Source: Kryptolebias marmoratus (lineage: Eukaryota > Chordata > Actinopteri > Cyprinodontiformes > Rivulidae). Taken from it: DNA of 64,000 nt. The notes beneath the pieces are model-generated. The model did no database searches and had not been told where the DNA came from. It saw only the letters and a program-made list of their open reading frames with translations. The translations under genes were made by a program, and so were the position numbers. The stretch is from contig NC_051441.1 in the NCBI RefSeq assembly GCF_001649575.2, forward strand, positions 15,100,562 through 15,164,561. The letters are read 5' to 3'. This document shows, one piece after another, positions 53,101 to 64,000 of the stretch (the stretch's first letter is position 1; every line of letters starts with the position of its first letter).

Positions 53101-56100
53101 TTTTATTTGTCTCTTCCTTAACATTCCTAACATTTCTTTCTAAGGGCTTGTTGCTTTGCACTGTGATGCAGAAGATGTTAAAAATATGTCAGCTTTTAGC
53201 AAGATAGCACAATACTTCAAATAGATCTGCTGTTGCTATGCAACAGTGAGACACACGAAACAATCCTTCAGCTGTAAACAATGTTCACTTGACAGTCACT
53301 GCGTCCAGTGTTTTTATAAAAGTCCGATAAAACCTAAAACATTAATCCCTTTTTAGGTGGGTATGCATATGTGGGAGGAAAGATTCAGCAATTTGAGCGC
53401 TCATTGGAGAATTTCAAAACATTTGCAACTATTCAAAGTGCTTAAATTAACTTATATTTAGATTATACATGCTCAGGTTTTTGTTTATTACTGATATTTG
53501 CAAGTTTTAGAAAGTTAGGTTAAAATAAAACTTCTTATCCATGTAGAAAAAAAGCCTTTTTTAATTGGTATTGTTTGTTAAATGTTTGGTCTGTTCAGGA
53601 AAGGGAGGATAAAAAGCCAAAACACATCGTGGGTTGACTCCTGACTAGACCAGTGGTTGGTGCGTGGTGGCTTGTATGCTCTGTTTTTTTTGTTGTTTTG
53701 TACATAATTTAATTTCCCATTTCTTGTGTCTGCCAAGCAGACAACACAGTGTAGCAGATTGATGTGTGGCTGAGTGGAGTCGTGTTAAAAGCTGCAGCTG
53801 CATTCTTGTCAGATCAGCACAGACGACTGGCTTCAGCCTGTTTGTTCATACCTGTTACCACTCCACTTCTCTCCTTTTCCCCTCTTACATCTAATGTAGT
53901 TGTCATATCTTTATTTTCATGCCTTCTTATCATTTTTTTTTAAATGTCTCTATATCATCTCCTACCTTTAAAATAATAGCAAAACTCTGTCCTCGATGTA
54001 CTCAACCTGGATGTTGGTTATTTGGTTGTTTTGGGCAAATTTTAACATTTAAGAAAAAGAACTGACAACACAAATGAGTCAAATTAACATCCTGTTTTGA
54101 AGAGGACAAAAAAAAGACATTTTCCATCGATTATTCCTGTAGTTCATGATTGTTTTAACGGACCCGTTCGTCCCCTTTTTATAAATTTTACAACCAAACC
54201 AAGATGGAAGTTTAAGCAGTGCTCATCACAGATTCATGTTACCTAAAGCATAATGTGGAGTAGTTTTTCCATTCATTTTTTACACCGCCTTTTGCTGATA
54301 AATTGAAAGCTGCGACGCTGTTCTGAACCAGGTGGTTTTGTGGAACCAGGTGTATCAGCTCATGTGAAGCTTGTGCCAGGATTCAAGGAAGTAACCAGCT
54401 TTGTTTGCTTTATCGTGCTCACCATTAATGTATTTTAGCTGGTTTACCTGGAAGTCAGAGCTCTCAGCCTCCACTTTTTCATCCAGTCCTATAGGTGTTG
54501 TTTTATCAGAGCTTTAGATTACTATACTGGTAGTATTTGTGGGGTAATGATATTATTAGTTACTCTTTTTCTTATTTGAGTTGTGTAGTTTGGTGGCACT
54601 AATTGTTGTTTTATTAATCTTAAAGAAAAAAACTAAAAGGAGAATCACAGTAAGACTACCTTATATTTTGTTGGAACAACTGTATTCTCGCTGCTTGGAA
54701 GTTGTCGTTGTATATTAGGATTTGTAACAATTTTTTTTTTAGTTGTAAATTGGTTTCCTAACACATCCATCCTTGCTGCGTCTCCGCACTCGCTGGTTCT
54801 CCACACACGGGCTTGTTTGTTCTCTTATCGTGTTGGCTGGTGAACAGAGTGGTTGTTATTTGAACTGGTAACTTATAAATAGACCTGTGTACCGCGGGCA
54901 GGCAGAGGGGGCAACTCGCTTTTCTAACCTGCAGTAAGAAAAGGTCATGAGACGCACATGTGCTACAGCCAGCTTGTGTCAAAAGCTCCAAGTTTTCTTG
55001 GAGAAATTCAAGTTTTACACCTCACTCAGGAGTGCATTTTCCCTTCCCTTCTACTTGTCTTATTTAGAATACTGCGAGCTTTGGGCCTGACTAAAAAGAT
55101 TATATGATGGCCTTTAAAAATAATGAATTTGATTTTTATCACGCTCCTCTTTTACAGATTTAGTTGATGAAGTGGTTTGATGTGCGTGTCGTTTCCTGGA
55201 TGCATATTTGTCATTTAAACTAATAACAAAACACAAATGTTTGCAGACTGAAATAAATGACAAAAAGACAGAAATGGGGCCCTACAGGCAACAGTGGCAA
55301 AAAGGATAATCAACACAAAGTCTTTATAGCTCTGTTTATTCAGAACAGCATTACCTTTTGTATAACTACACACTGGCTGCTGTTGACCGAGGGCTATTTT
55401 GAGGCGTGTGACGCTTTCCATTTCACTGATGGGGTTGCTCCTTTTTTTGAGTATTTCCCTAAAACCCACCTTAGTCACTGTTACTTTTAAACATGACCAA
55501 AATATTCCACCGTGGTTCTTTCACACAACACTACTGTGGGAAAAAAAGGCGTATCAGGCCTGGTTTGAAATGGTTGCAGGAAAGGGACGAATGCCTGTAT
55601 GAGAAGAAAGCACTGAAACCAGATGTTTACATACACCATTTTTTTTCTCACTGTTGGACGTTAAATCAAACAAAACCTTTCCTGTTTTAGGTCGGATAGA
55701 ATTCCCAAAATCGTTTCTATTTGCTGAATCTCTGAAGAAAGTAATACTAAAAAACAAAACAAGTTGACATCCTTTATCTTAGTATTTGGCAGCATTGTCT
55801 TTAAACTGTCTGACTTGGGTCAAACGTTCTGGGTTTCCTTCAAGTTCCTCTCAGTAGTTTGTTGTTTTTGTCCCGTTCCTCCTGACAGAACCAGTGGAAC
55901 TGAGTCAGGTTTGTAGGCCGCCTGAAATCAGGACCTTGTTGTCCTGAGTCCACTCTGTAACTAATGAGACAGGATGTCCATTTGAAGACACATTTGTGTC
56001 CAAGCTTTAACTTCCTGTCTGAGGTATTTAGATGTTGCTTCAATATTTCCTCAAACTGTTCTTTCCTTGTGGTGCCACCTATTTTGCTGCAGGTCCCTCC

Positions 56101-57458
56101 TGCAGCAAAACACCACCACACCATGATGCTGTGTGTATGTAAACTTGTGACTGTGAAGATGGTTCCTTCTCTCATTATTTGAGCATTTAGCAAATAGAAA
56201 TAATTCGGGGAGTCCTGTCTGACCTAAAACTGGAACGGTGTTGTTTTTTAAACAGTGTATGTAAACATCTGGCTTCAACTAAAATTGCCACTACTTCACC
56301 AACAAAAGATAAACAGTTTACATAAAATTACGATTCTCAGGAAACGAGAGAGTCGTATATAAATGCGCGATGGCTAAATATAGTTATAAACATGCAACAG
56401 CCATAACAACAAAGATTAACGAGATCTGCTGTCATGTCTTCAGCTCTGATTTGACGGCTTCAGGGATAAACGTTTGGTTTCAATAGTTGGCAAAGAAAGA
56501 AATCTGGAGAGGAAGCGTTAACATGAAAACAGCTGTAGAGTCATTGTGTCCCAGGTGGAGTTTACATCTTGGATGCTGCTAATAGAAATATAAAGTTGGC
56601 ACTGCACTCTTTTCTCAGACTTGCTCAGTCATGCACTGAACATCCAGCGTTGCCAGTTTTACAACAATACGCTACATGACTTTATTACAGCAGACTCTGT
56701 TAGCGTGTTTCTGATTACAGCTGTAGTATCTATCGACAACCAGTACGCCCTGCTCATTTTTATGAGGTTTTCAAGCCGAGTTGGAACCGAAAGGAAAAGC
56801 AGCAGGTTGAAGCGCTGCTTTACCCCGTTCTTTTAATTAACTTACTCACCTGCGTTAGACCGCAGTATTATTACTCCATCAGGCGTCAGATAAGCCAGAA
56901 AGTGTTCAGTATTCATTTCAGTAATACACTGTTTTTTTGTTTGTTTCTTTAGCATAACCATTTCCACTGCAAACTTTTCTTATAGTCGTAATTTTGTTTT
57001 GCAGGTTTGTATACTTGAGCGTAATTCTTGTAGTTTGTAGGCTAAGCAGAACATCTGCTGCTGTTTTTAGTCAAAAAATAAAAAGACAGGAAAATCAATT
57101 CTCCTCCCATTGATACAAGTGATAACACGCGGCCTGATCACACCCAACACTGTCTGGTACTGCGAAAGTCCATGGGTCACAAAACGTGTTTTTTTTTTTT
57201 TTAAAGATATGTAAGTAACCAAGTTAACCATGTGGTGTTTTAAAGCAAGCTGTAAAGCATTTAGTTATATTTATGATATGAAACACGTGAGTTTGTGACA
57301 GATGTTTAAAATATCTCAGAACTGCTTCAGAAGCTGCTGTTCGTGATGGTTGATGGTTGATGTTGTAAATTAATTTACGGATTGTTTTAGATCTGAAACT
57401 ACTGACTGTAGCTACGAAACAATGAAGTAACAAACTCTCTTGTTCTGTTTTTCTGCAG
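50145..57458 (+). other. tnrc6a: TNRC6A intron 3
   Basis: 7.3-kb intron holding a dead Tc1-like element (55612-56280) and poly-G runs at 52618-52629 and 52853-52864. No Lys-rich coding exon was found here despite a directed search for one. Confidence 0.55.
55612..56280 (-). mobile_element. Degraded Tc1/mariner element with transposase relic
   Basis: Ends actgaaaccagatgtttaca (55612) and gtgtatgtaaacatctggct tcaact (56280) are inverted repeats of Tc1 type, close to the agttgaag..gtttacatac termini of salmonid-like elements. On the minus strand 56193-55840 reads SIMVWWCFAAGGTCSKIGGT, LKQHLNTSDRKLKLGHK and RRPTNLTQFHWFCQEE. These are recognisable C-terminal transposase blocks. The segment that should hold the second catalytic Asp and the Glu is deleted or scrambled and the N-terminus is missing, so the copy is inactive. 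Confidence 0.8.
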
Positions 57459-57782
57459 TGCCAGAGCATACTACATCAGGACAGTCCTTAATCTATACCA
57501 CGCACACCCCCCTTCCCCCACCCAATTTACATAAACGCAGGCGCGCACACAAATCTACACACACATACAGTCCTCAGCGATGCCAAGGGGGGCTGATCAG
57601 CCTGCTGCCTGCTCTGACAAGCCCCGCCTCCTCACCTCACACCCTTGAGGGCTGTGCTCGCGTAGCGCCGACCTTTGACCTGCCCTGTGTAAAGCTGGGA
57701 ACCAAAGGTCACCTGTTCTCCTCTGAAGCCGGGGACGCCCTCCTGTCCAGCCAGGAGCTGCAGCCACCAGTGGCATTTATAG
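57459..57782 (+). CDS. tnrc6a: TNRC6A exon beginning VPEH
   Basis: 324 bases, open throughout in phase 1 to phase 1. Starts (K)[20 protein letters not shown], matching the human exon that starts VPEQIKPS, but then diverges. The human RYPREVPPRF motif is absent. Ends LQPPVAFIG. Acceptor ttctgcag, donor gtaaat. It could be coding or 5' UTR. Confidence 0.6.
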
Positions 57783-60700
57783 GTAAATAGCGAAAAGACT
57801 AGAACATCACATTTGGTCTTTCTATAAATAACAGGATTTTGGCTGAAGGGTTCTCAATAAATGTTATTTTTGTGCTTCAATCCAAAATCAGTGGGATCGT
57901 AGCTACATAGAGTAAAAAAAAAAGCTTCAAATCTGTATCTTATGATCTGTATCTGATTCCTTACACGTCAGTGATTTTAAAAAAGAATATTAGTATTTTT
58001 TTTTAGCATTGGGGTGTCATTCAGGGATTAACGAGTGAAGCGTTTAAGTACCACTAAAAGTGGTAACTTGTGGCCCATAACACAACTTGATGATTAAAAG
58101 CCTTTTAATTCTGCAAGTGGAGATTTAGTTACAGAAAACACTAATGCACTTGTTCTTGCAAGCCCTTCTTTTTTTTATCTTGTCTGGCTTTAAAGTTCTT
58201 GTTTTCTTTTGTTTGCCCGATTCTCATTGCATTGCCTGCTTGTTCCAGCCGTTTCTAACATCTTCTTCCCACTTTTCTGTCTCTGTCTCCCTTTCAAGTC
58301 TTGACAGTCTCCCACTTTGTTTCCAGGCATGGCTCCCATTCGGGATTCCGTCAGCCATTCCCCTAATCAAACAGGTGACAACATATTGCCTTCTCGTTTT
58401 ACTCTTTTTCTGCATTTGCTTCTTCCTCAAAAATGTCTTACTTTGGCTCTCTGCTTTAGAAATTGTCAGACTGGGCCTTGACCTTGGCTGCTGACATGTA
58501 CTCTGTGCTTATCGGTGGAACAGGGACGAATGAGGGAGAAAAGTGTTAATAAACACGACATTTTAATGATCATAGACCAGACACTATCCTTTCTTACTTT
58601 AACTGAAAATCGAGTTGGTTCCTTCTCTGTCTCGTATTTCTTACTTCTTTCAGAGATCTTCTAGGATCACTTAAACAAAGTCAACTTTAATGTTGGGCAA
58701 TGAGATTGCTGTAGTAAAAAAACAATTCTCTTATTAAAATCTGCTTCATTGAGTAGCTCTCATGTCAAAAGGATCATGCTTTAAATCTTGATTTCTACTT
58801 GAAACAAGGATATTGTCAGGATATTTTTTCAGTGGCAGAGACTGATAAAGTATTTTAATATGTATAAAATGGAGCACTATAGCAGTCGAGATTCAGGCGA
58901 TTGCCGCTGTGGCAGAATGAGTGTTTGTTTAAAAAAGGAAAGCGTGATTGGATGGGATCTGTAAAGGCTAATTTTAGAAACATACCAGGTCTGAACACTG
59001 ATGATCTCAGACAGTTAACATATTAAATGCCTCCACCTCCTCTCTTCTGCCAAACCCTGTCGTCAGTTCCTGCATCCTCTCTGTTTTTCTTACTCGGTAA
59101 CCATCCCTCCCGTGGCCTCCGTCTTCCTCTCCTGCCGACAGTCGTCGTCTGCCTCGCTGAATCTTAGTTAATACCTTTTGGCATGCTTCCGAGTCCTCCC
59201 TGCGGTGACAAATTGGTGGCAGCTGTGTCCAGGCTCAGACCTGGCAATAAAAACATCCAGAACAGTTGGCAAGCTGAACTTGGAGAGAAATGGCAAAATG
59301 TTAAAGAAAGTGTGATTGAGGAAGTTAACATAGTGTGTCCGATGGGCCTTGTACAGTAAGAAATTCACCAGTTGGCAACAACAAGTGGAGTTTTGGTAAA
59401 CATTTTTATTTTTTGGTGTAGTGCACTGTTGGTAACCTCAAACTCATTTTTTAAGTAAAGCCTATTAAACATTTAAAAGGACAGTTCAAATTTATTGAAG
59501 TTATGATGAGTTGTAATCACGAGTAGTCATTATTTTAACTGCGGTAGATGGCAATCTCAGTTTAGAAATTCAGAAACATATTCATGAAGTAAAGTAAGTA
59601 AACACCTAACTGGGACCTATTCCAGATCAGATTTCAGACAATTTAAAACAAGTTCAACCTCAAAACTCTGTTTGCAGTTCAAGGCCCTGTTCTGTATTTT
59701 TATACAGGCAAATGGGAATTAGCATTACAGTACGTTTAAATGCTACATGAACATTCTGTCCATCACCAATACATATATGTAAGCATGTTTGTGAAACAAA
59801 ATAATTTATTCCCTTAATTTAATTGTGATGTCCGTCTGTTCTTTCCAGGTTTGGAGCATCCTGGACTGGATTCACAGTATGAGCCTTCCCCCTGGTCCTC
59901 TGGCTCCCCCTGCAGCAGTGACAGCAACAGCAACTGGGGCAAAGTCCTAGTCGACGGAAGTACCGACAAATCCAATAACACTTGTTCAACCAGCTCCTCT
60001 GTCTGGCCTCCCTCCTCCTCTTCATTTTCTTGCTCCTCCTCTTCCTCGTCTGGCTGCGGTTCAGGATCAGATCCTGAGCTGGCGTCAGAATGCATGGATG
60101 CAGATTCTAACTCTTCAGTCGGCTCAGAGAAGAACCTCGGCACTGTCGCTGCAACTACGGTCATGATGATGTCAGCAGATGCTTCTTCCTCTGTGTCCTC
60201 TACAGCTTCTTCGCACTCCTCCTCTTTGGTGACTTCTACCATGATGGTCGGGGTAACTGTGAATGGAGACAGCAACAATCAGGTTGGAGGTGTGGGAACC
60301 ATCTGCAGTGCAAATAATGGAAATAATATTACTGGATCCTCACACTACTCCATGGCTGGGCCCAACAGTATTGGCAGCAATAACATGAGTAACCACAACA
60401 ACAAGTTAGTCGGCAGCAGTTCTGTATGGGGCACCCAGTCAGGCAGCAACATGAATACCACTGGCGGGAATAACCCCTATATCAATGGGTCAAACCCAAA
60501 CATTTTAAATCCAAATGCCAACCATGGTGCCTGGCCACAGAGTCCATCCCCAAGCCCAGTGTGCCAGGGCCAGCGGCCTCCACAGGCTCCAGGGCTGACT
60601 TCCAAACTAGGTGTGGTTCCTCAACAGGGGTCGTTGCTGGGCTGGGGTGGCATGGCAGCTCCAGACAACAACAGTGTGATGGAAGACACTGAGGTGAATA

Positions 60701-63182
60701 ATGGTACATCAAGCAGCAAGGTGATAGGAGGCAGCAACAATGGCAGTGGCGTCCTGCAACCTACCAACCTTAACACTGAATCCAATGGACCAAATAACAC
60801 TATCATGATGAATACTACTACTACTACTAGCACCACAATGACCTCTAGTGCACCAGACTCTACCACCTCACCCCACCTCGGCGGGGATTGTTCCTGGGGT
60901 TCCATTGGAGGAGGAAATGGGGGGCCGCTGGCCAATGGAAACCCCTCATTAACTCCCCAGCACCCTCAAGGAGAGTCAGGGGGTACTGGGTCCTTTGGTA
61001 CACCTTGGGGCACAGCTACCTACCCTGTAGACAAGGGTCCCTTAAATGCAGACACTGTGAACCCCCAAATCTCTACTGCTGCTTTCAAGAGTAATAATAA
61101 CCACAATAACACTGGGGCCCCACGGTGGGACCAAGGGCCCACCAATACCCCAAACCAGCCTCAGAGTAACTTGTCCTGGAGTGTTGGCCCTAATCAGATT
61201 CCAGGTTCTACAGGCCAAACATCAGGAAATGGAAACCAAACTACTATGGGTCCTCCAGCAGGGATACCTCGCCCCTGGGGGAGCAGTGCATCCTCTTCTT
61301 CCTCCTCCTCCTCATCGTTCACATCTAACGGCAAAATGTCGAATGGAGATTGGGGATCAGCAACTCCTTGCACCAACAATTCAGATGCTGGAAGTCAAAA
61401 AGGAAGTTCCGCCAACAATGGGTGGAAGAGCCTTGAGGATGACGCCATGGGCATGGGTGGGGGTGGTGGTGGAGGCCAAAGCTTTGGAAGTGTCACTGGA
61501 GCCTGGGGTCGCTCTGCAGGAAGTGAAGGAAGCGCCGAGAGCTCTGGAGGGAGATCCAGCTCCGACAAAGACATCAGCCAATCTAAAGGAGGAAACCGTA
61601 GAAGAGGTAACAATACCGCAACAGTACTATCAGCACTGGCCCGGACCGATGTGGATCCAAGGGTTTTGTCCAACACCGGATGGGGACAGACGCCCGTACG
61701 GCAGAACACATCCTGGGATGTGAATTCCCCTGCAAACAATAAGGAGCCCAGAGGCGAGGAAAGAAAGCAGAGTAGCGTCGGCTCCGGTTGGGGCTCAGCA
61801 GCACCGGCAGCTCCCTCCCAGACCTCTGGAGGTAAGCACATGAGGTTTATGGAACTTGTCGTTTATGTGATAATATTCTGAATAAAACCAGATTATTTAT
61901 TAAACAACGAACCAGCAAGTAAATGAGTCTTCTTTTATGTGCTTGCAGGTTGGGGGGTTGGGCCAAGCAGCTCAGATAATGGAGGTTCTGGGTGGGGAGA
62001 ACAGAGAGAAACATCTGGGTGGGAAAATAAAGGACCTTCTAATAAAGGAGGCGGGAATAGTGGCTGGGATGATGATTCCAGTTACAAGAGCAGTAACACC
62101 TGGAACAACAACAATGTTAAAGATGACAGGTGATTAATGCTTTTCAATTACTTTACTTTAAATGTTTTTTTTATTTTTGTACTTTTATCTTTAAAATTTA
62201 CCAACCATTTTGGTTTTTTTCTGCAGGTCCTCTACATGGAACAATGCACCTAAAATGCAGCAGGGCTGGGGTTCCAATGGTGGAAATGGAGGTGAAACCT
62301 GGGGTGTTGACGGTTCGAGACCAGGGGCCAGCAACCACTGGGGGGAATCTCAAAAAGGCGCAGGCTCGGTGGGCTGGGACAGCGACAGCGACCGCTCTGG
62401 CTCCGGATGCTGGAGCGAGCCAGGCCGAACCAACACCAGCAGCAGTAACACCTGGGTTGGCAGCGGGGGGTCAAATACTCCAGACCAGAGCACTCCAAAC
62501 CCTGGCTCCAACTGGGGAGACGCGGTCAACAAACCCAGTCCTCAGAGTAACAATCAGGGCTGGGGTGAGCCAATGAAGAACAACCACGGAGCTCAGAACT
62601 GGAGCGAGTCCAACTCTAAACCTTCTAACGAGTGGGGAAAAGGTCCTGAATCCAACATGTCCAGAGGAAATCCAGCCTCCAACAAGCCCACGGGTACTTG
62701 TCACAGCAATAATTGTTTTTGTTAGATGTTTTAACTGTATACGTAACAAGAGGTTGAAGAAAAAAAACCTAATGCCATGCTTTTGTTCATTTAGGCTGGC
62801 TGGGGGGGCCCATGCCCGCAGTAGGTCAGAAGGAGGAAGTTGCAACTGGATGGGAAGAACCTTCTCCAGAGTCCATCCGTCGGAGAATGGAAATCGACGA
62901 TGGAACTGCAGCTTGGGGCGACCCTGGTAAACACCAGCTAGGCTGCTGTTCTTACGAGCAAGAGCTTTTCATTTGGCAAAAGTCTTTTTCAGCTGATTTC
63001 TCCAAATTGCTTGACTTGATTTGCAGGTAAATACGGCAGCGGATCTGTCAACATGTGGAACAGGACGACTCAGTCGGATCAGGAGGCCGTGGCTCCGCCC
63101 CCTAAGAATCAGCAGTCCCACCCAGCACACAACTCCACGCAGCCTATGCAGCATTTTAACCAGGAAAAAAGCTGCAGTTCAG
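57459..63182 (+). CDS. tnrc6a: TNRC6A (GW182), 5' coding part, continues past window
   Basis: GW182 proteins bind Argonaute through GW/WG repeats and recruit PABP and the CCR4-NOT and PAN2-PAN3 deadenylases to miRNA targets in P-bodies. Joins: 57459-57782, (58327-58374 optional), 59849-61831, 61949-62129, 62227-62693, 62795-62926, 63027-63182, all GT..AG with agreeing phases. Marks of the family: [64 protein letters not shown] and [20 protein letters not shown] and the RBBP6 neighbour favour TNRC6A over B or C. The start codon is unresolved: exon 57459-57782 has no ATG, candidates being 58329 (cassette exon) and 60094. UBA, Q-rich, PAM2 and RRM parts lie beyond 64000. Confidence 0.85.
57783..59848 (+). 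other. tnrc6a: TNRC6A intron around the cassette exon
   Basis: 2.07 kb between the VPEH exon and the GW exon, AT-rich, no repeat recognised. It contains the candidate cassette exon at 58327-58374. Confidence 0.6.
58327..58374 (+). CDS. tnrc6a: Candidate 48-nt TNRC6A cassette exon with ATG
   Basis: Bounded by a strong pyrimidine tract with tttgtttccag and by aacag/gtgaca. Length is a multiple of three. Phase 1 in and phase 1 out fit both neighbours. It reads [17 protein letters not shown] with no stop. ATG at 58329 has a good context (G at +4), so this exon could supply the initiator codon. Not recalled from human TNRC6A. Confidence 0.55.
59849..61831 (+). CDS. tnrc6a: TNRC6A giant GW-repeat exon (Argonaute-binding)
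   Basis: 661-codon exon starting [20 protein letters not shown]. Asn/Ser/Gly/Thr-rich, with more than a dozen W next to G or S (LGWGG, PWGT, DWGS, GWKS, AWGR, GWGQ). Conserved [19 protein letters not shown] and [16 protein letters not shown] (human DLDPRVLSNSGWGQTP) place it in the Argonaute-binding domain. Ser and Gly runs ([17 protein letters not shown]) are coded by TCC/TCT and GGT/GGG repeats. Acceptor tttccag, donor gtaagc. Confidence 0.93.
61949..62129 (+). CDS. tnrc6a: TNRC6A GW exon 2
   Basis: Encodes [20 protein letters not shown] and [19 protein letters not shown] to VKDDR. Four GW motifs. Acceptor gcttgcag, donor gtgatt; phases agree. Confidence 0.9.
62227..62693 (+). CDS. tnrc6a: TNRC6A GW exon 3
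   Basis: Starts [20 protein letters not shown] and includes [20 protein letters not shown] (human SDSDRSVSGWNE), GSNWGD, QGWGEP and NEWGKGP. At one GW place, GSGCW, a Cys has replaced the Gly before Trp. Acceptor ctgcag, donor gtactt. Confidence 0.92.
62795..62926 (+). CDS. tnrc6a: TNRC6A exon with PSPESIRR motif
   Basis: Encodes [38 protein letters not shown] and AAWGDP. This is the most conserved block of vertebrate TNRC6 proteins and is part of the Argonaute-binding region. Acceptor tcatttag, donor gtaaac. Confidence 0.94.
63027..63182 (+). CDS. tnrc6a: TNRC6A last exon in window
   Basis: Encodes [20 protein letters not shown] and [10 protein letters not shown]. Human has KYNYKNVNMWNKN at this place. 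Ends in phase 1 at donor gtgtgt (63183). The next exon is outside the window. Confidence 0.9.
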
Positions 63183-63946
63183 GTGTGTTTGCATATGTGA
63201 CCGAGCATTCAAACTACAGCTGTTAATGACCGATTTAAATCTGGTTTGTATATTTACATATACAAGCTGCAAAAAAATAAACCAAGCTTTATTATTCTAT
63301 AACAGCAACCTCAGAGCACAAATATGGAAAATAAGCACCTCAATGTGCATGCTGTAATATCTGTATTTGTGTAAATGCAAAGCTTTATCAAAACTGTTAA
63401 AATTACATCTTTAGGTATGAACCTTTATTATATTGGTTTGCCTACTTATTGCAAGAAAAGCACAACAGTGGCCCATCTTTTACTTGTACCTCAAAGATAA
63501 AACTAGAAAATCTTTTATAAAAAAAAACATACATGAGTATGTGCTACATGTAGCTCTGAATAAAAGAAATAACATCCCAGAATCAATAGGTTAAAACCGC
63601 GTAATTTTCTTTTTTTTTGCATGGGTTCAGCTGAAGACTTTTTACTCAACAAGGTTTGTTAGCTTTAATAAAATACAGACTTTCTGCAGTTTTTTATCCT
63701 TGTTTGTTGTTGTGATAGGATTTAGCACTAGAGAAAGGTGCTATGAAAATAAACATTACATTTTTTACGCATGTGATATAATTTAAAGCGGTGTTGATTT
63801 AATTAAAACAGACATTTTCTGTTCCAGTGTTCACATACACATTTCTCTGCAAGTTAAAGCTTTCTGTAAGTCATGATATCTCTTTGAGCCAACTGCTTTT
63901 TGTTGTAGAGATAAGATCTTAAAAGTATTTCCTATTTTTTACAAGG

Positions 63947-63980
<34 letters not shown>

Positions 63981-64000
63981 GCAGGCACACACTTGAATCC
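63183..64000 (+). other. tnrc6a: TNRC6A intron, runs off window
   Basis: AT-rich intron with a TG microsatellite at 63948-63979. No exon seen before the end. Confidence 0.8.

Noticed and set aside
53581..53640. Lys/Glu-rich stretch aaagggaggataaaaagcca considered as the missing TNRC6A Lys-rich exon
   Set aside because: No usable donor, phase or resemblance to EEQLMEEKKKK; the exon at 50052 fits better.
59814..60278. Minus-strand acidic frame (EEEE-rich) opposite the TNRC6A GW exon
   Set aside because: Produced by Ser codons (TCC/TCT) on the plus strand; the plus frame carries conserved TNRC6 motifs.
61181..61723. 180-codon plus-strand frame overlapping the GW exon
   Set aside because: Off-frame shadow; the conserved [16 protein letters not shown] block is in the other frame.

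Overview
The window is nuclear DNA of a teleost fish. Intron-rich vertebrate-type genes with GT..AG junctions sit in AT-rich, CA/TG-microsatellite-rich DNA. Degraded Tc1-like, hAT-like, foldback (MITE) and LINE sequences of teleost type are scattered through it. There is no prokaryotic, phage or viral gene organisation. Exons were assembled by hand from splice signals, reading-phase continuity and remembered vertebrate protein sequences, because no alignment could be run.

Two genes on the plus strand fill the window. Bases 1-6780 are upstream intergenic DNA made largely of repeat relics. Bases 6780-25880 hold a complete RBBP6 orthologue: a CpG-rich promoter, 19 coding exons (7201-25268), about 1656 codons, then a 3' UTR with an AATAAA at 25857. 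It encodes DWNN, CCHC zinc knuckle, RING, a Pro/Ser/Thr-rich part, an RS-rich part and a long charged tail. Bases 25.9-41.0 kb are intergenic and repeat-dense, with a cluster of one foldback-type element at 35.2-38.4 kb. From about 41.1 kb to the end lies the 5' part of a TNRC6A (GW182) orthologue. It has a CpG-rich first exon, two apparently non-coding upstream exons, a 48-nt candidate cassette exon, the giant GW-repeat exon (59849-61831) and four further coding exons. The rest (UBA-like, Q-rich, PAM2, RRM) is beyond 64000. RBBP6 followed by TNRC6A is the order I recall from human 16p12, which supports the A paralogue call.

The two genes do not form a pathway. RBBP6 is an E3 ubiquitin ligase and 3'-end-processing cofactor. 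TNRC6A is the Argonaute partner that carries out miRNA silencing.

Points most worth a second look: (1) the upstream TNRC6A exons at 44420 and 50052 resemble the human N-terminal coding exons but carry in-frame stops, so translation may begin at a cassette-exon ATG (58329) or further downstream; (2) RBBP6 intron 3 holds a possible alternative terminal exon with a poly(A) signal that would give a DWNN-only short isoform; (3) near-consensus CTCF-type motifs occur upstream of RBBP6 and inside an hAT-like MITE lodged 73 bp before the last RBBP6 exon. I see no convincing novel multi-gene system.
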